Origin: an uncultured Lachnospiraceae bacterium
GTDB taxonomy: Bacteria > Bacillota > Clostridia > Lachnospirales > Lachnospiraceae
DNA: 36,776 bases
Reading direction: 5' to 3'
Assembly: GCA_947628045.1 (NCBI GenBank)
Contig: CANQYP010000005.1
Span: 1-36,776 of the forward strand
Below the pieces are notes generated by a model. That model was not told where the DNA came from and searched no databases. It was given only the letters and a program-made list of their open reading frames with translations. Position numbers and translations under genes: made by a program. Below are positions 14,846 to 24,957 of the stretch, piece by piece (position 1 is the stretch's first letter; the number at the start of each line of letters is the position of its first letter).

Positions 14846-17785
14846 ATCGTCTGATTCTCCTTCTCCTGATCGACCCGCAAAGCGGCTCTTTCGTTTTTCC
14901 AGCACTCCGGAGGCCATGTAGAGCGCCGCGCACAGCAGCGTGAGGAACGTGCCGGGCCACAGCCCCCTCGGCGTGTATTTCATTCGTATCTCATGCGTTC
15001 CCGCCGTAAGGTGGATCCCCGTCAGCGTCTGTCCGACGGAGAACGGCTCCATCTCCTCGCCGTCCGCCGTGATGCGCCAGCCCGCATCATAAGGCACCGT
15101 CAGGAGCAGCGTCCCGTCCTCTTTCGCGTCCACCCTTCCGCTGACACGGTTGCCGTCCACGACCACGTCGGTCATCTGGCTCTCGGCAAGCCGGTCATGC
15201 ACCTGATCGTAGGCGTCGTTCGCGCAGGTATAGACCTGTGCCTGTACCGTCGACTGCCCGTCCTTGAGCCTTACCGTAAAGTCCGCCATGTCGTTTCCGT
15301 CCGCCGCGTTGATCACATACAGATGATCGGTGTAATCATCAAAGGATTTCGTGTATTCCGGCGTGTTCAGGCTGATGTTCGCCACGCGCGTGTCGATGCA
15401 GAGGTACACCTGCTTGTTCTCCGGGATCTTGATCCCGTAATTCCTCCCGTCCTCCATATCGATGTAGCGGTCCAGCACGTAGATCGGTTCCAGCCCCGTC
15501 GCGAGCTCCACGAAACTGTTCTGCACCTGCAGCGGCTCCCCCGCCTCGGTATCCCAGTTCGCGACGTCGTCGCGCACCATGAACCCGAGCGAAAGCGCCC
15601 CGTCGTTCTTGTAAAGCGCCAGCTCCCCGTCCTCCGCGACGCGCTCAAACTGATACATTGTACGCGCGACCTTCGACGGAGATGCCAGATAGCGAATGCC
15701 GAACACGTCGTTCATCAATTTCGTCACGCCGAGGTAGCCGTTCTTGTTCGTGCGCGCCTCAATGCCGAGGCTGTCGCAGAAATTGACGACCGACTCCTGC
15801 ATCGTGGAATTGAACATGACCATCGCGTTTCCGCCGGCAAACATCGTCACGTTCCGCATCCGCTGACGGTCGACCTCGCTGCGGAAAAACGTGTCGTCGC
15901 CCTGCTGCGCCATCATCGTCTGAAACGATTTCTGATCGTCGATATAGATGCTCCTCGTCACGCCGTCGTTGCAGATGATGCCGTAGACCGCGTTCGCCGA
16001 CGCCTCGGCAAGCGCCACCGCCGAGACGAGCGCGCAGAAGGTCTTAAACCGCACGCGTCTCGCCAGTCGCCCGAAGAGAAACAGGGCAAAATACAGCGTG
16101 AGCAGCCCGAAGGAGACGAGGTATACATAATCCTTGATCTCCCCGCTGCGCTGCGTGTAGTCGACCGCCACGAACCCCGCCGTCGCCACCCACGCAAAGA
16201 CCAGCGCCGGAACGCGGATGCTGCGGATATGTCCGAGCGCATCGTACGCCATCACGAGCAGAACCGCGATATACAGGAACGCGAAACGGTTCGGCAGCCC
16301 GTTCTGGACGTGGAACCCGTGCCAGATGTAATTCAACATATTGAAGGAAAAGCTCAGCAGCAGCAGCGCGCCAAGCCCGAAGTGCGCGAGGCGCTCCCGC
16401 AGGCGCAGTTTGCCGTCAAACAGATAGACCACCGCGAGCAGCACGGCGGACACTCCGCAGTAGACGTTGAGCCCGACCTGCGAGCTGGAGATATTGACCG
16501 GCGTCATGAGCGCCATATGGTTCTCCAGCAGCCCCCACAGACTCTCGTAAAACTTCACCATCGTCGGGAAACTGTTGCTCTGCATGGATTCGGACGAGCT
16601 CAGTCCCAGGTATGCCGGGAGCAGCACAAGCGCCGCCATTCCGCCCGCCAGCAGCGCGTACCAGGCAAAGACGAGGCTGCTGCGGAACACTCGTTTCGCG
16701 GTGATCCTGCGGCTCGCGATCCAGCGCACCAGAAAATACAGGCAGGAAAAAATGCAGAGCATAAAGCCGATGTAATAATTGCACCACAGCCCGTAAAACA
16801 GCGACAGCCCGAAGAGCCTGCCGCTGCCGCCCTTCACGATCCGCTCGATCCCCAGCATGATCAGCGGCAGCATCGCGATGCTGTCGAGCCACATGAGATT
16901 GAAATAGTAACCGATCATGAAATTGCTCAGCGCGAACATCATGCCGAACACCGCCGGCAGATAACGCCGCTCGGGGTCCCGTCGGTGCAGGTACCAGGAA
17001 AAGCAGCCGCCGCACAGCCCGATCTTCAGCAGGATCATCAGATCCATGAAATCGCAGACGTTCTCCCGCGGGATAAACGCCATCAGGAAATTCAGCGGGC
17101 TTGCCATATAGTAGGCGTAGGTCGACCAGAAATTGTACCCGAGCCCGCCCGAGAACGAGTAGAGCAGGGACTGGCTGTTCTGCAGCTTTCCGTGGAAATC
17201 CGTGTAGAACGGCAGATACTGGTGCAGAGAGTCGATGATCAGGACGGTATTGTCCCCGAACGGCCAGACGCGCAGCACAGCAAAGCCAACCGCCGCCACG
17301 AGCGCGGACAGGGCAAATCCCGCGAAGAAAAACCGCCGCGCGCGGCTTTTCTTCCTCTTCGCCTCCTCCGACTGCGCTCCTTCGGATGATTCGTCCTTAA
17401 ACACGACAAAGCGGCTGATCAGGTAGTTCAGCACCATGATCACGACCTGGATCACCAGTTTCGCAATCATGTCGTCCATGCCCCAGACGCTGTTGAGCAA
17501 TACGACGCCGAACACCTCCACGACCATCGTCCCCAGCCGCATCCCGATGAAACTGCACGCCTCTTTCAAAAGCGCCCACAGCGAATCCGTCCGGTGCTCA
17601 AACACAAAAAGCTTGTTCACCACATACGCGAACAGGATCGCCAGCAGGACCGCCGCCGTGTTCGCCGCCGTGACATTCAGCCCTGCCGCATTTCGCAAAA
17701 GCCAGGTGCAAAGCAGATTGAACCCGGTCGTGCAGAAACCGAAAAATATGTATCGGACGCCCTGATTTTGTACTAATTTCTTCAT
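13667..17785 (-). CDS. GtrA-YfhO membrane glycosylation protein fused in frame to a PLP aminotransferase
   Basis: One uninterrupted 1372-codon frame. Residues 1-130 form a GtrA/GtcA domain of four helices (VRYIFFGFCTTGFNLLCTWL, AILFAYVVNKLFVF). Residues 150-960 form a YfhO-type protein: about 13 helices, the early DSLHQYLPFYTDF motif, a large extracytoplasmic part (about 610-935) and a last helix (941-959) followed by KRKSR. Residues 981-1372 form a complete class I/II aminotransferase with PLP lysine K1217. In Bacillus and Listeria, GtcA flips lipid-linked sugar and YfhO uses it to glycosylate teichoic acids, so that pairing is coherent. The aminotransferase has no obvious link. An ATG at 14845 with its own GGAGAA suggests separate translation is possible. 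The gene follows addA by 55 bases; AGGAG precedes the ATG. Confidence 0.85.
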   Translation of the reverse strand: MKKLVQNQGVRYIFFGFCTTGFNLLCTWLLRNAAGLNVTAANTAAVLLAILFAYVVNKLFVFEHRTDSLWALLKEACSFIGMRLGTMVVEVFGVVLLNSVWGMDDMIAKLVIQVVIMVLNYLISRFVVFKDESSEGAQSEEAKRKKSRARRFFFAGFALSALVAAVGFAVLRVWPFGDNTVLIIDSLHQYLPFYTDFHGKLQNSQSLLYSFSGGLGYNFWSTYAYYMASPLNFLMAFIPRENVCDFMDLMILLKIGLCGGCFSWYLHRRDPERRYLPAVFGMMFALSNFMIGYYFNLMWLDSIAMLPLIMLGIERIVKGGSGRLFGLSLFYGLWCNYYIGFMLCIFSCLYFLVRWIASRRITAKRVFRSSLVFAWYALLAGGMAALVLLPAYLGLSSSESMQSNSFPTMVKFYESLWGLLENHMALMTPVNISSSQVGLNVYCGVSAVLLAVVYLFDGKLRLRERLAHFGLGALLLLSFSFNMLNYIWHGFHVQNGLPNRFAFLYIAVLLVMAYDALGHIRSIRVPALVFAWVATAGFVAVDYTQRSGEIKDYVYLVSFGLLTLYFALFLFGRLARRVRFKTFCALVSAVALAEASANAVYGIICNDGVTRSIYIDDQKSFQTMMAQQGDDTFFRSEVDRQRMRNVTMFAGGNAMVMFNSTMQESVVNFCDSLGIEARTNKNGYLGVTKLMNDVFGIRYLASPSKVARTMYQFERVAEDGELALYKNDGALSLGFMVRDDVANWDTEAGEPLQVQNSFVELATGLEPIYVLDRYIDMEDGRNYGIKIPENKQVYLCIDTRVANISLNTPEYTKSFDDYTDHLYVINAADGNDMADFTVRLKDGQSTVQAQVYTCANDAYDQVHDRLAESQMTDVVVDGNRVSGRVDAKEDGTLLLTVPYDAGWRITADGEEMEPFSVGQTLTGIHLTAGTHEIRMKYTPRGLWPGTFLTLLCAALYMASGVLEKRKSRFAGRSGEGESDDMRQFSDKAMQIETGIFAVLNEKKNELERQGKKIYNLSVGTPDFRPPQHIIDAVSEAAKKPENYKYALVELPELLEAAQGFFARRFGLELARDEIMALYGSQEGMTHIAWALCNPGDLVLVPNPGYPIFSIGPQLCDAEVWEYPLLAENGYLPDLGAIPEDVARDAKLMVFSYPGNPVCKLAPDHFYEELIAFAKKYDIVLLHDNAYADLVFGGKRGGSFLNYEGAKDVGIEFYSLSKTFNYTGARASFAIGNAQIIQKFKAMRTQFDYGTFLPVQYGAIAALTGPFDCVIEQCAKYEERNRALCGGLREIGWNVPDSEGTMFVWAPLPEGYTNSEKFCLELMEKSGVICVPGTSFGSLGEGYVRLALVLPPEKLREAVESIRESGIIRTVRV

Positions 17786-17840
17786 AATAATTTACTCCTG
17801 TTGCCAAACGTCCAGCCCTTCCCGGCTGTTCGTATTATGT

Positions 17841-20800
17841 TCAAAGAGCGATCTCCTCGCCCAGGTGGAACGAGTAGATGACGCGCTCCGTCACCGGGCG
17901 CCCGGTCAGACGCTCCAGCGCCAGCGCGTAATAATCCAGCTGCGCGCGGTACTTCTCCGCCAACGTCTGCACGCAGTCCACGCGGTCCGTCTTGTAATCC
18001 AGCACCACGATCCCGTCCCCCTCATGGAAGTACGCGTCGATGATGCCCTGCACGAGCACGGTCTCCTCCTCGCTGAACTCAGCCCGGATCATATGCGCGG
18101 GAACGCCGAGGACGAACGGCCGCTCCCGGTACAGGACTCCCTCCAGCGCCGCCCGGCGCATTCGGGCGCCGACACCGCTGCGCAGAAAGGCGCGAATATC
18201 CGCAAGGTCAAGCGCCTCCGCCTCTTCCCCGGACATTTTACCACAACTTATCATTTCTTCCAACTGTATTTGTAAGAAATCCGAATCGTCCGTGTTTTGC
18301 TCCGGCACACGCCGGAAATCCAGGTTCTCCATGAACGCGTGATAGACCGTGCCCCGCGCCGCCCCGACGACCGGCTCCTTCCCCTTCCGGAATGCTGGAA
18401 TCAGCGGAATGACCGTCTCCGCGCGGTACAGCTCGGGCATCTCCTCGTCCTCCGGCGTCCGCGACAGCTTTTTCAGCTCGGAGACCGAGAGCTTGCCGGG
18501 GATTCCCGCGTCCGCCGCGTAGGGATAGGACGACGCAAACACCTTCTCCAGATAGGCGCGCGCGTCCTCGTCATAGCAGGCGTCGGCGTCAAGCTGCAAA
18601 AGCTCCCGCAGCCTGACCGCGGCGTCGCTGTTTTCCAGGCGCTGCTCCTGCTCTTCCTCGCCAGCCTCCGCGATCCGCTGTACAAACGGGGCATTTTCCC
18701 GCAGCAGCGCAGGCGCGACCCAATCCAGATAGGATGACGCCGCGCAGAGCCATGCGTACGAGAGCTGTTCGCCGCGGCGCATCGCCGCAGTCTGCCACCG
18801 CCCCAGCCCCTTCTCGAGGTCGCTCACACAGCCGGTCAGGATCAGTTTCTCCTTCGCGCGCGTCATCGCCACGTACAGCACGCGCAGCTCCTCGCCCAGA
18901 TTCTCGGACACGGTCTTCTGCTGGATCGCGCGTTTCAAAAGCGTCGCCCGGCGCGTCCGGCGCTGTGCGTCCACATAGTCGCAGCCTATGCCGAACTCCG
19001 GGTGCATCACGAGCCTGCTGCGCACGTCGGACTCGTTAAACTGCTTGCCGAGCCCGCTCACGATGACGACCGGGAATTCCAGTCCCTTGCTCTTGTGAAT
19101 GCTCATGATCCGAACCGTGTTGCCCGCCTCGGACCCCAGATTTGCCTCCCCGTAGTCCACCTCATACTTTTTCAGATTTTCAATGTAGCGGACGAAATGA
19201 TACACGCCGCGGTAGCTGGTCGCCTCGTACGCGATCGCCTTCTCCACCAGCATGTCGAGGTTCGCCCTGCGCTGCGCCCCCGCCGGCAGGGACTCCGCGT
19301 ACGCCCCGTACCCCGTGACGTCGAGGATCTCCCAGAGCAGCAGGTGCACCGGCGTGTGCGCGCATTTCTCCCGGAATCCTTCCAGCGTCGCAAAGAACCG
19401 CTCCAGCCTACCTCTCAGCTGCAGATCGTCCCCCGCCGCGCGGTAATCCTGGCAGCAGTCATAGAAAACGCGTTTCGGCGAGAAGACACGAATCTTCGCG
19501 AGCTCCTCATCGCTGATCCCGCCGATCGCGCTGCGCAGCACCGCCGCGAGCGGGATATCCTGCAGCGGATTGTCCAGGATCTGCAGGTAAGACAGGATCG
19601 TCCGGATCTCCACCGCTGAAAAATAGCCCTTCTGCGAACCGGTCACGCAGGGGATCCCCATATCGCCCAGCACCTCGCCGAAGGTCTCCGCCCAGCCGCT
19701 TACCGTGCGCAGCAGGATCACGATGTCGCCGTAGCGGACCGGACGGTATGCGCCCGTCTCCCGGTCCAGAATCGTCGCACGCCCGACCATCTCACGGATA
19801 CGGCGCCCCACGAGAGCCGCCTCCGCGCGCTGTCTCCGGCTGCCCGTCTCCTCCAGCAGCAGAAACTCCGGGGCAAGGAAAGCCTCATCCGCCCCCTGCG
19901 GGAACACCGCGCCCGGGTACAGCGCCGCGTCCTCATCGTAGACGATCTCGCCCGGATGCTCCGTCATGATCTGCCGGAAGATAAAATTGACCCCGTCCAG
20001 CACCTGCGCCCGGCTCCGAAAATTTCGGCGCAGATCGATGCGGCGCGCGCGTCCCGCCGCCCCGCCGTCGTTCGCCGCCAGCTCCTCCTCCCGGTAGGAG
20101 CGGTATTTCTCCATGAACAGCTCCGGGCGCGCCAGCCGGAACCGGTAGATGCTCTGCTTGACGTCCCCGACCATAAACAGGTTCCGCTCTCCCCGCCCTC
20201 TGCCGGAGACACTGTTCAGGATCATCTCCTGCACCAGGTTGCTGTCCTGGTACTCGTCGATCATGATCTCCTCAAACGTCTCCGCGTACTCCAGCGCGGC
20301 GGCGCTCGGGACCGCCCGCCCGTCCTTTTTCTCCACAAGGGCGCGCAGCGCCAGATGCTCCAGATCCCCGAAGTCCACGAGGTTCTGCGCCGCCTTCTTC
20401 CGCTCAAGCCGCTCCATGAACTCCTCTGTCAGCCGCGTCAGCGCGCGGACGATACGCCCGCTTTCCTCAAACTCCCGCCGCAGCTCCTTCGGATCCCCGT
20501 AATAATAGCGTTTGCGCAGCGCGGCAAGCCCGTCCTTCACATCGCCGCGCATCGCCTGCACCTGCAGCTTTTTCTCCTCACAGATGCCGTCGTCCTTCCG
20601 GGAACCGAGCCGCGCGAACGGCTCCAGCTGCGCAAAGGCGAGGGCATACCGCTCATAGGCTCCGGCTGCCCCGGCGTCTGTCCCGGACACGGACTGCAAG
20701 AGCATGTCCAGCATATCGAGGTCGGATTCGAGCGCGCCGATATACGGATACGGTCCGTCCGGCTCCCGCGCGATCCGCAGCGCCTCCTCGGTCTGGGCGC

Positions 20801-21482
20801 GCATATCCTCCAGCATCCGCGCGGTATCCTCCTGGATATAGGCAAGCCACGCGGGCGGCTCCCCGCCGTCCGGATCCTCTTCTCCCTCATACTGCGCGCG
20901 GCACTCCCCCAGCCAGTCCCGCGGCCAGGGCTGTCCGAGTGCAAAATGGTAGAGCTGCAGGATCGCCTCCTCCAGCGCCTGGTCGCCTTTTCCCGGCGTG
21001 AATGCCTCCAGAAAATGGTAAAACTCCTCGTCCGCCTCCTCGTACGCGGCGTCGACCGTCTCCTTCGCCGTGTCCTGCTCCAGGAGCGTCACCTCGCCCG
21101 GATCGGCGACCCGGAACCCCGGATCAATGCCGACCGTCTGAAAATGGCTGCGCAGCACCTGAAGGCAGAAACTGTGGATCGTCGTGATCTTCGCGTTGTG
21201 CACCAGCACAAGCTGCCGCTGGAGATGCTCGTTCTCCGGCTCCTCCTCCGCGCGCTGCTCCAGGGCGTCCCGGATCCGCTCGCGCATCTCCGCCGCCGCC
21301 GCGTTCGTGAAGGTCACCACAAGCAGCCGGTCAATATCGATCGGATGCTCCCCCGCGATCATATCCAGGATCCGCGCCACCAGAACCGCCGTCTTGCCCG
21401 ACCCTGCCGCCGCCGATACCAGAATGTTGCAGCCGCGCGTCTCTATCACGCTTTGCTGTTCCTCGGTCCATTTCACTGCCAT
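17841..21482 (-). CDS. addA: ATP-dependent helicase/nuclease subunit A (AddA)
   Basis: A 1213-residue UvrD-type helicase with a C-terminal nuclease, one half of the AddAB enzyme that resects double-strand breaks and loads recombinase at Chi sites. Walker A is AAAGSGKT (24-31), motif II is MIDEYQDSN, and motif V is SIHKSKGLEFPVVIVSG. The RecB-type nuclease core at the C-terminus has GTVYHAFME, VLDYKTDRV and QLDYYALALE, so the nuclease looks active. The start at 21482 lies four bases after the addB stop; a longer in-frame reading to 21611 would overlap addB and add 43 low-complexity residues. Translation is probably coupled to addB, since only a weak ribosome site is visible. Confidence 0.96.
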   Translation of the reverse strand: MAVKWTEEQQSVIETRGCNILVSAAAGSGKTAVLVARILDMIAGEHPIDIDRLLVVTFTNAAAAEMRERIRDALEQRAEEEPENEHLQRQLVLVHNAKITTIHSFCLQVLRSHFQTVGIDPGFRVADPGEVTLLEQDTAKETVDAAYEEADEEFYHFLEAFTPGKGDQALEEAILQLYHFALGQPWPRDWLGECRAQYEGEEDPDGGEPPAWLAYIQEDTARMLEDMRAQTEEALRIAREPDGPYPYIGALESDLDMLDMLLQSVSGTDAGAAGAYERYALAFAQLEPFARLGSRKDDGICEEKKLQVQAMRGDVKDGLAALRKRYYYGDPKELRREFEESGRIVRALTRLTEEFMERLERKKAAQNLVDFGDLEHLALRALVEKKDGRAVPSAAALEYAETFEEIMIDEYQDSNLVQEMILNSVSGRGRGERNLFMVGDVKQSIYRFRLARPELFMEKYRSYREEELAANDGGAAGRARRIDLRRNFRSRAQVLDGVNFIFRQIMTEHPGEIVYDEDAALYPGAVFPQGADEAFLAPEFLLLEETGSRRQRAEAALVGRRIREMVGRATILDRETGAYRPVRYGDIVILLRTVSGWAETFGEVLGDMGIPCVTGSQKGYFSAVEIRTILSYLQILDNPLQDIPLAAVLRSAIGGISDEELAKIRVFSPKRVFYDCCQDYRAAGDDLQLRGRLERFFATLEGFREKCAHTPVHLLLWEILDVTGYGAYAESLPAGAQRRANLDMLVEKAIAYEATSYRGVYHFVRYIENLKKYEVDYGEANLGSEAGNTVRIMSIHKSKGLEFPVVIVSGLGKQFNESDVRSRLVMHPEFGIGCDYVDAQRRTRRATLLKRAIQQKTVSENLGEELRVLYVAMTRAKEKLILTGCVSDLEKGLGRWQTAAMRRGEQLSYAWLCAASSYLDWVAPALLRENAPFVQRIAEAGEEEQEQRLENSDAAVRLRELLQLDADACYDEDARAYLEKVFASSYPYAADAGIPGKLSVSELKKLSRTPEDEEMPELYRAETVIPLIPAFRKGKEPVVGAARGTVYHAFMENLDFRRVPEQNTDDSDFLQIQLEEMISCGKMSGEEAEALDLADIRAFLRSGVGARMRRAALEGVLYRERPFVLGVPAHMIRAEFSEEETVLVQGIIDAYFHEGDGIVVLDYKTDRVDCVQTLAEKYRAQLDYYALALERLTGRPVTERVIYSFHLGEEIAL

Positions 21483-21486
21483 GCCT

Positions 21487-24400
21487 TTATTCCCTGCTTT
21501 CCGTGATCCGCTCCCACGCCTGATCCTTCGTGAGCGCGGCGGTTCGTTTTTTGTACCTGCCCGGGATCCTGCGGTCGAACCCGCAGACGTCCGCGTAGGG
21601 ACAGTAATCACAGGCGCTGTGTGTCTTGTCCTCGAACGGACTTGCCGCGATCTCTCCCGCCAGGATCTCCCCCGCCATGTCCGCCAGTTTCCCCGACACG
21701 AACCCGGAGAGCCGCGCGAACTGCTCCGTCGACGCCGCGCTGGACAGCGCCTTCAGCGACCCGTCCTTCTTAAGCCCCGCCGGGATCACCAGCGAGTCTC
21801 CGCCAAGCTTTCCGTCCAGCATCCGGAGCACCTCCGCGTCGCTGTTGACCACCCCGTCCGGGCGCAGCTTTTTCAGCAGCTTGTCCCGCATCTGCGCGTC
21901 GGTCGCATCGTCCTCCCGCTCCAGGACCGGATCGTCCAGATGATAATAAAAGATTCCGGCGGGCGCCACGTCCGCCCCGCCGTCCCCCTGCCGCCTGCGC
22001 TCCAGCTCAAGCGCCGCGTTCAGGTAGACGACCAGCTGCAGCTGCAAGCCGTAATAGAGCGAGACCGGGTCAAACTTCGTCGTCCCCGACTTGTAATCCA
22101 CGATCTTGACATACACCGTGCCGTCCGACTCCGCCGTGTCAATGCGGTCGATCCGACCCTGGAGACGGATCCTTCCGTTCTCCCCGAATTTCACATGCAC
22201 CGCCTCGAGGTCGCCCGCGTCCGCGAAGGATACCTCAAATCCCGTCGGCGTGAACTGCCCCGCGCGCAGCTGCTCATGCATCGCCCACGCGGCGCGGCAG
22301 AGGATCCGTTTGACCCTGCGCACCGTGTATTCCTCCCGCGCGCCGCCGTGCAGGACGCCGTCCCCGTAGTCCAGCGCGACCGCGTCCACGCAGGATTCCA
22401 TGAGCGCGCTCTGCTCCTCGGGCGTGACGTCCGTCCAGCTGCGCCCCTGCCTTCCCAGCTCCTCGGAGAACAATTCCATCGCGCGATGAAAGAGAATGCC
22501 CAGATCGGTCGGCTTGATTCCGTAGAGCTCCCGCTCGCACAGGCGCAGTCCATATGAGGCAAAATGCGCGAACGCGCAGGCGGCAAACTGCTCCAGCCTG
22601 GTCACGCTCGCCGTCAGCAGCTCCCCGTACAGCTTTCTGGAGACATGGTAGGACAGGCTTTCCTGCGCGCCCTGCGCAAACGCCGCGCGCGCAAGCTCCC
22701 GCACGCGCTCCCGGTATCGGTCTTCCCGGAGATACGAGGCGTACAGCTCCAGCCAGCCGGGGTCCGCGTTCCCCTCCCTGACCTCCTGCAGCCCGCGCGT
22801 CAGGTACAGCATCCCATTCTCCCGCGACGTCACCTGGTACACCGAGCTCCCAGCGTCCGGCTCCTGCACGCGGTGAAGTCCCGGGAACAGCTTTTCGATC
22901 GCGGACATCAGATAAGACGGGCGCATCGCCGTCCCGTCCCCGTCCACGGCACAGCAGGACAGATACAGGTGCTCCCGCGGTTTCGTCAGGTTCTGGTACA
23001 GATAAAAGCGCTGCGTGTAGCTGTTCTCTCTCTGAGACGGCGCCAGCTCGACGCCCGAGCCACGCAAAAGCTCCCGCTCCATGTCGGAGACGAGCCCGCC
23101 CCCGTCCCCGCGCGACGGCACCCAGCCGTCATTCAGACCGAGGAAAAACAGCTGTTTCACGTGCGCGAGGCGTGAGCGCCTGATATCCCCCACCTGCACC
23201 TGGTCAACGCCAGGCGGAATGATCCCGACACGCGCCTCCGCAAGCCCCGCGTCAAGGATCTCGGCGAACTCTTCCCCGCTTTGTCTCTCGTCCCCGAGCA
23301 GCTCGACCATCTCGTCGAGCAGCGCGATCAGGATGCCGTAGATCTGTCTGTATTCCCGCGCCTCCTCCCGTCTGCCCTGCCCTTCAAGCGCCGTCTCCCT
23401 GTCCTTGAGCTGCTGCTGCACATGACAGCTCTCCAGCAGCTCGCACAGCGCCTCCGCATACTGCCGCAGCGTCATGTCCTTTCTGCGCATTTTGCGCGCG
23501 AAAGGAAGGAGATGGCTCATCGCCCGCTCCCGCCATTCATTGCACTGCGCAAGCTCTTCCGAAGACATGTTCCCCGGCAGGTAAGTCCATTCCCTCTCCC
23601 AGCGCCCGCTGCCCCGGATCCCCGCGGCAAGCACATAGTTCTCCAGCCGGTCGACCTCCTGCGGCGCCACGCCGAACATGCCCGTGCGCAGACAGCGGAA
23701 GACCGTCTCACAGGAAAAATCCTTCTCCGCCACTAAGAGCGCGCCGCGCACGAACTCCAGACACGGATTCAGAAGGATATGCCTGGTCTCATCGAGAAAC
23801 GCCGGGATCTCATACATCGGGAAAATTCGTTTGATATAATTGTCGTAGGAACTCAGATTGCCCGTGATCACGGCAATGTCCTGATAGCGGAACCCCTCCT
23901 CCCGCACGAGGCGGCTGATCGTGCGCGCCGCGAAATGCACCTCCTGCGCCGGCGTGGACGCCGTGTGAAGAGAGATCTCCCTTCGACCCGCGGTCTGCGC
24001 GGAATCGGACTCTTCCGCCATCTCCCCGCGGTAGACCTCCCGCCTCCTGCGGAACAGGTTCTGCTCGAGATGGCGCAGCATCCCGCCCTCACGGAAACGC
24101 GGGAGCGCCCCCCTGCCCAGCACGATCGGCTCCTCGATCGTCGTGACCTCGCGCGCCGCCTCGCGGATGGCGCGGATCATCTTCTTGCTCAGCGCAAACA
24201 GCTCATGCTCCTGAATCTCTCCGTAGAACGGCTCCCGCGCGTCGATCGTGACCGTCACCCACAGGCGCGGGCACAGCGCAAGCAGCTCGCGCAGCACGTT
24301 CATCTGGGACGGCGTGAACCCGGCGAACCCGTCGAAGGCAAGCGTGCTCCTGCGCAAAAGCTCGGAACGCCCCGCCACCTGACACAGCACGTCCAGCAGC

Positions 24401-24936
24401 TCCTCCGGTTTCATGAAACGGTCTCTCTGGTACTCCAGAAACGCGCGGTAGAGCAGACGCAGATCCTCAAGCTTCGCGCGCAGCAGCGGGCGGTTTCCGG
24501 CAAACTCCAGCATCTGCCGCATCTCAAAATCCGTGATCTCATACTGCATCAGCTCCGAGAGCACGGATTTGACCTCCGAGACATAGCCGGGACGGTTCAT
24601 GCGGCTCGCGAGCACCTGCAGGGAATCCTCCTGCTCCAACGCCACCTTGCGCAGCATCAGGTTCTTGCCAGTCTCCGTGAGCACGTTTCTCCGGTCCGCC
24701 CCGACCTCCTCGAAGACACGGTGCGCGAGCCGGCGAAAGCTCAGGACGTCAATGTTCATGATCCCGCCGTCCGGGTGCAGCATGACGAGATCCCTCTGGG
24801 TCTGCATCGTAAACTGCTCCGGGACGATCACGATATAATTGCGCTCCGGGTGGCGGCAGGACTCCGCGATCAGATTCTCGTAGAGCAAATGGGACTTGCC
24901 GCTCCCGGAATTTCCGAAAATAAACTGAAGTGACAT
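21487..24936 (-). CDS. addB: ATP-dependent helicase/nuclease subunit B (AddB)
   Basis: A 1149-residue partner of AddA. The N-terminal Walker A is intact: GNSGSGKS (8-15). The C-terminal nuclease core shows LFHRAMELF, KIVDYKSGTTKFD and GLQLQLVVYLNAAL. The four cysteines that hold the 4Fe-4S staple around the nuclease domain are present at 787, 1109, 1112 and 1118, with the last three at the same spacing as in Bacillus AddB. AddB contributes the second nuclease and Chi recognition. AGAGG precedes the ATG, and the gene begins 21 bases after the AI-2E-type transporter gene. Confidence 0.96.
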   Translation of the reverse strand: MSLQFIFGNSGSGKSHLLYENLIAESCRHPERNYIVIVPEQFTMQTQRDLVMLHPDGGIMNIDVLSFRRLAHRVFEEVGADRRNVLTETGKNLMLRKVALEQEDSLQVLASRMNRPGYVSEVKSVLSELMQYEITDFEMRQMLEFAGNRPLLRAKLEDLRLLYRAFLEYQRDRFMKPEELLDVLCQVAGRSELLRRSTLAFDGFAGFTPSQMNVLRELLALCPRLWVTVTIDAREPFYGEIQEHELFALSKKMIRAIREAAREVTTIEEPIVLGRGALPRFREGGMLRHLEQNLFRRRREVYRGEMAEESDSAQTAGRREISLHTASTPAQEVHFAARTISRLVREEGFRYQDIAVITGNLSSYDNYIKRIFPMYEIPAFLDETRHILLNPCLEFVRGALLVAEKDFSCETVFRCLRTGMFGVAPQEVDRLENYVLAAGIRGSGRWEREWTYLPGNMSSEELAQCNEWRERAMSHLLPFARKMRRKDMTLRQYAEALCELLESCHVQQQLKDRETALEGQGRREEAREYRQIYGILIALLDEMVELLGDERQSGEEFAEILDAGLAEARVGIIPPGVDQVQVGDIRRSRLAHVKQLFFLGLNDGWVPSRGDGGGLVSDMERELLRGSGVELAPSQRENSYTQRFYLYQNLTKPREHLYLSCCAVDGDGTAMRPSYLMSAIEKLFPGLHRVQEPDAGSSVYQVTSRENGMLYLTRGLQEVREGNADPGWLELYASYLREDRYRERVRELARAAFAQGAQESLSYHVSRKLYGELLTASVTRLEQFAACAFAHFASYGLRLCERELYGIKPTDLGILFHRAMELFSEELGRQGRSWTDVTPEEQSALMESCVDAVALDYGDGVLHGGAREEYTVRRVKRILCRAAWAMHEQLRAGQFTPTGFEVSFADAGDLEAVHVKFGENGRIRLQGRIDRIDTAESDGTVYVKIVDYKSGTTKFDPVSLYYGLQLQLVVYLNAALELERRRQGDGGADVAPAGIFYYHLDDPVLEREDDATDAQMRDKLLKKLRPDGVVNSDAEVLRMLDGKLGGDSLVIPAGLKKDGSLKALSSAASTEQFARLSGFVSGKLADMAGEILAGEIAASPFEDKTHSACDYCPYADVCGFDRRIPGRYKKRTAALTKDQAWERITESRE

Positions 24937-24957
24937 CTGCTTACCTCTGCCCTCTTT

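Noticed and set aside
21483-21611. Extended N-terminus of AddA overlapping addB
   Set aside because: The extra 43 residues are low-complexity (S, R, G) and precede the family's normal MAVKWTEEQQ start; a four-base gap to addB is more natural.
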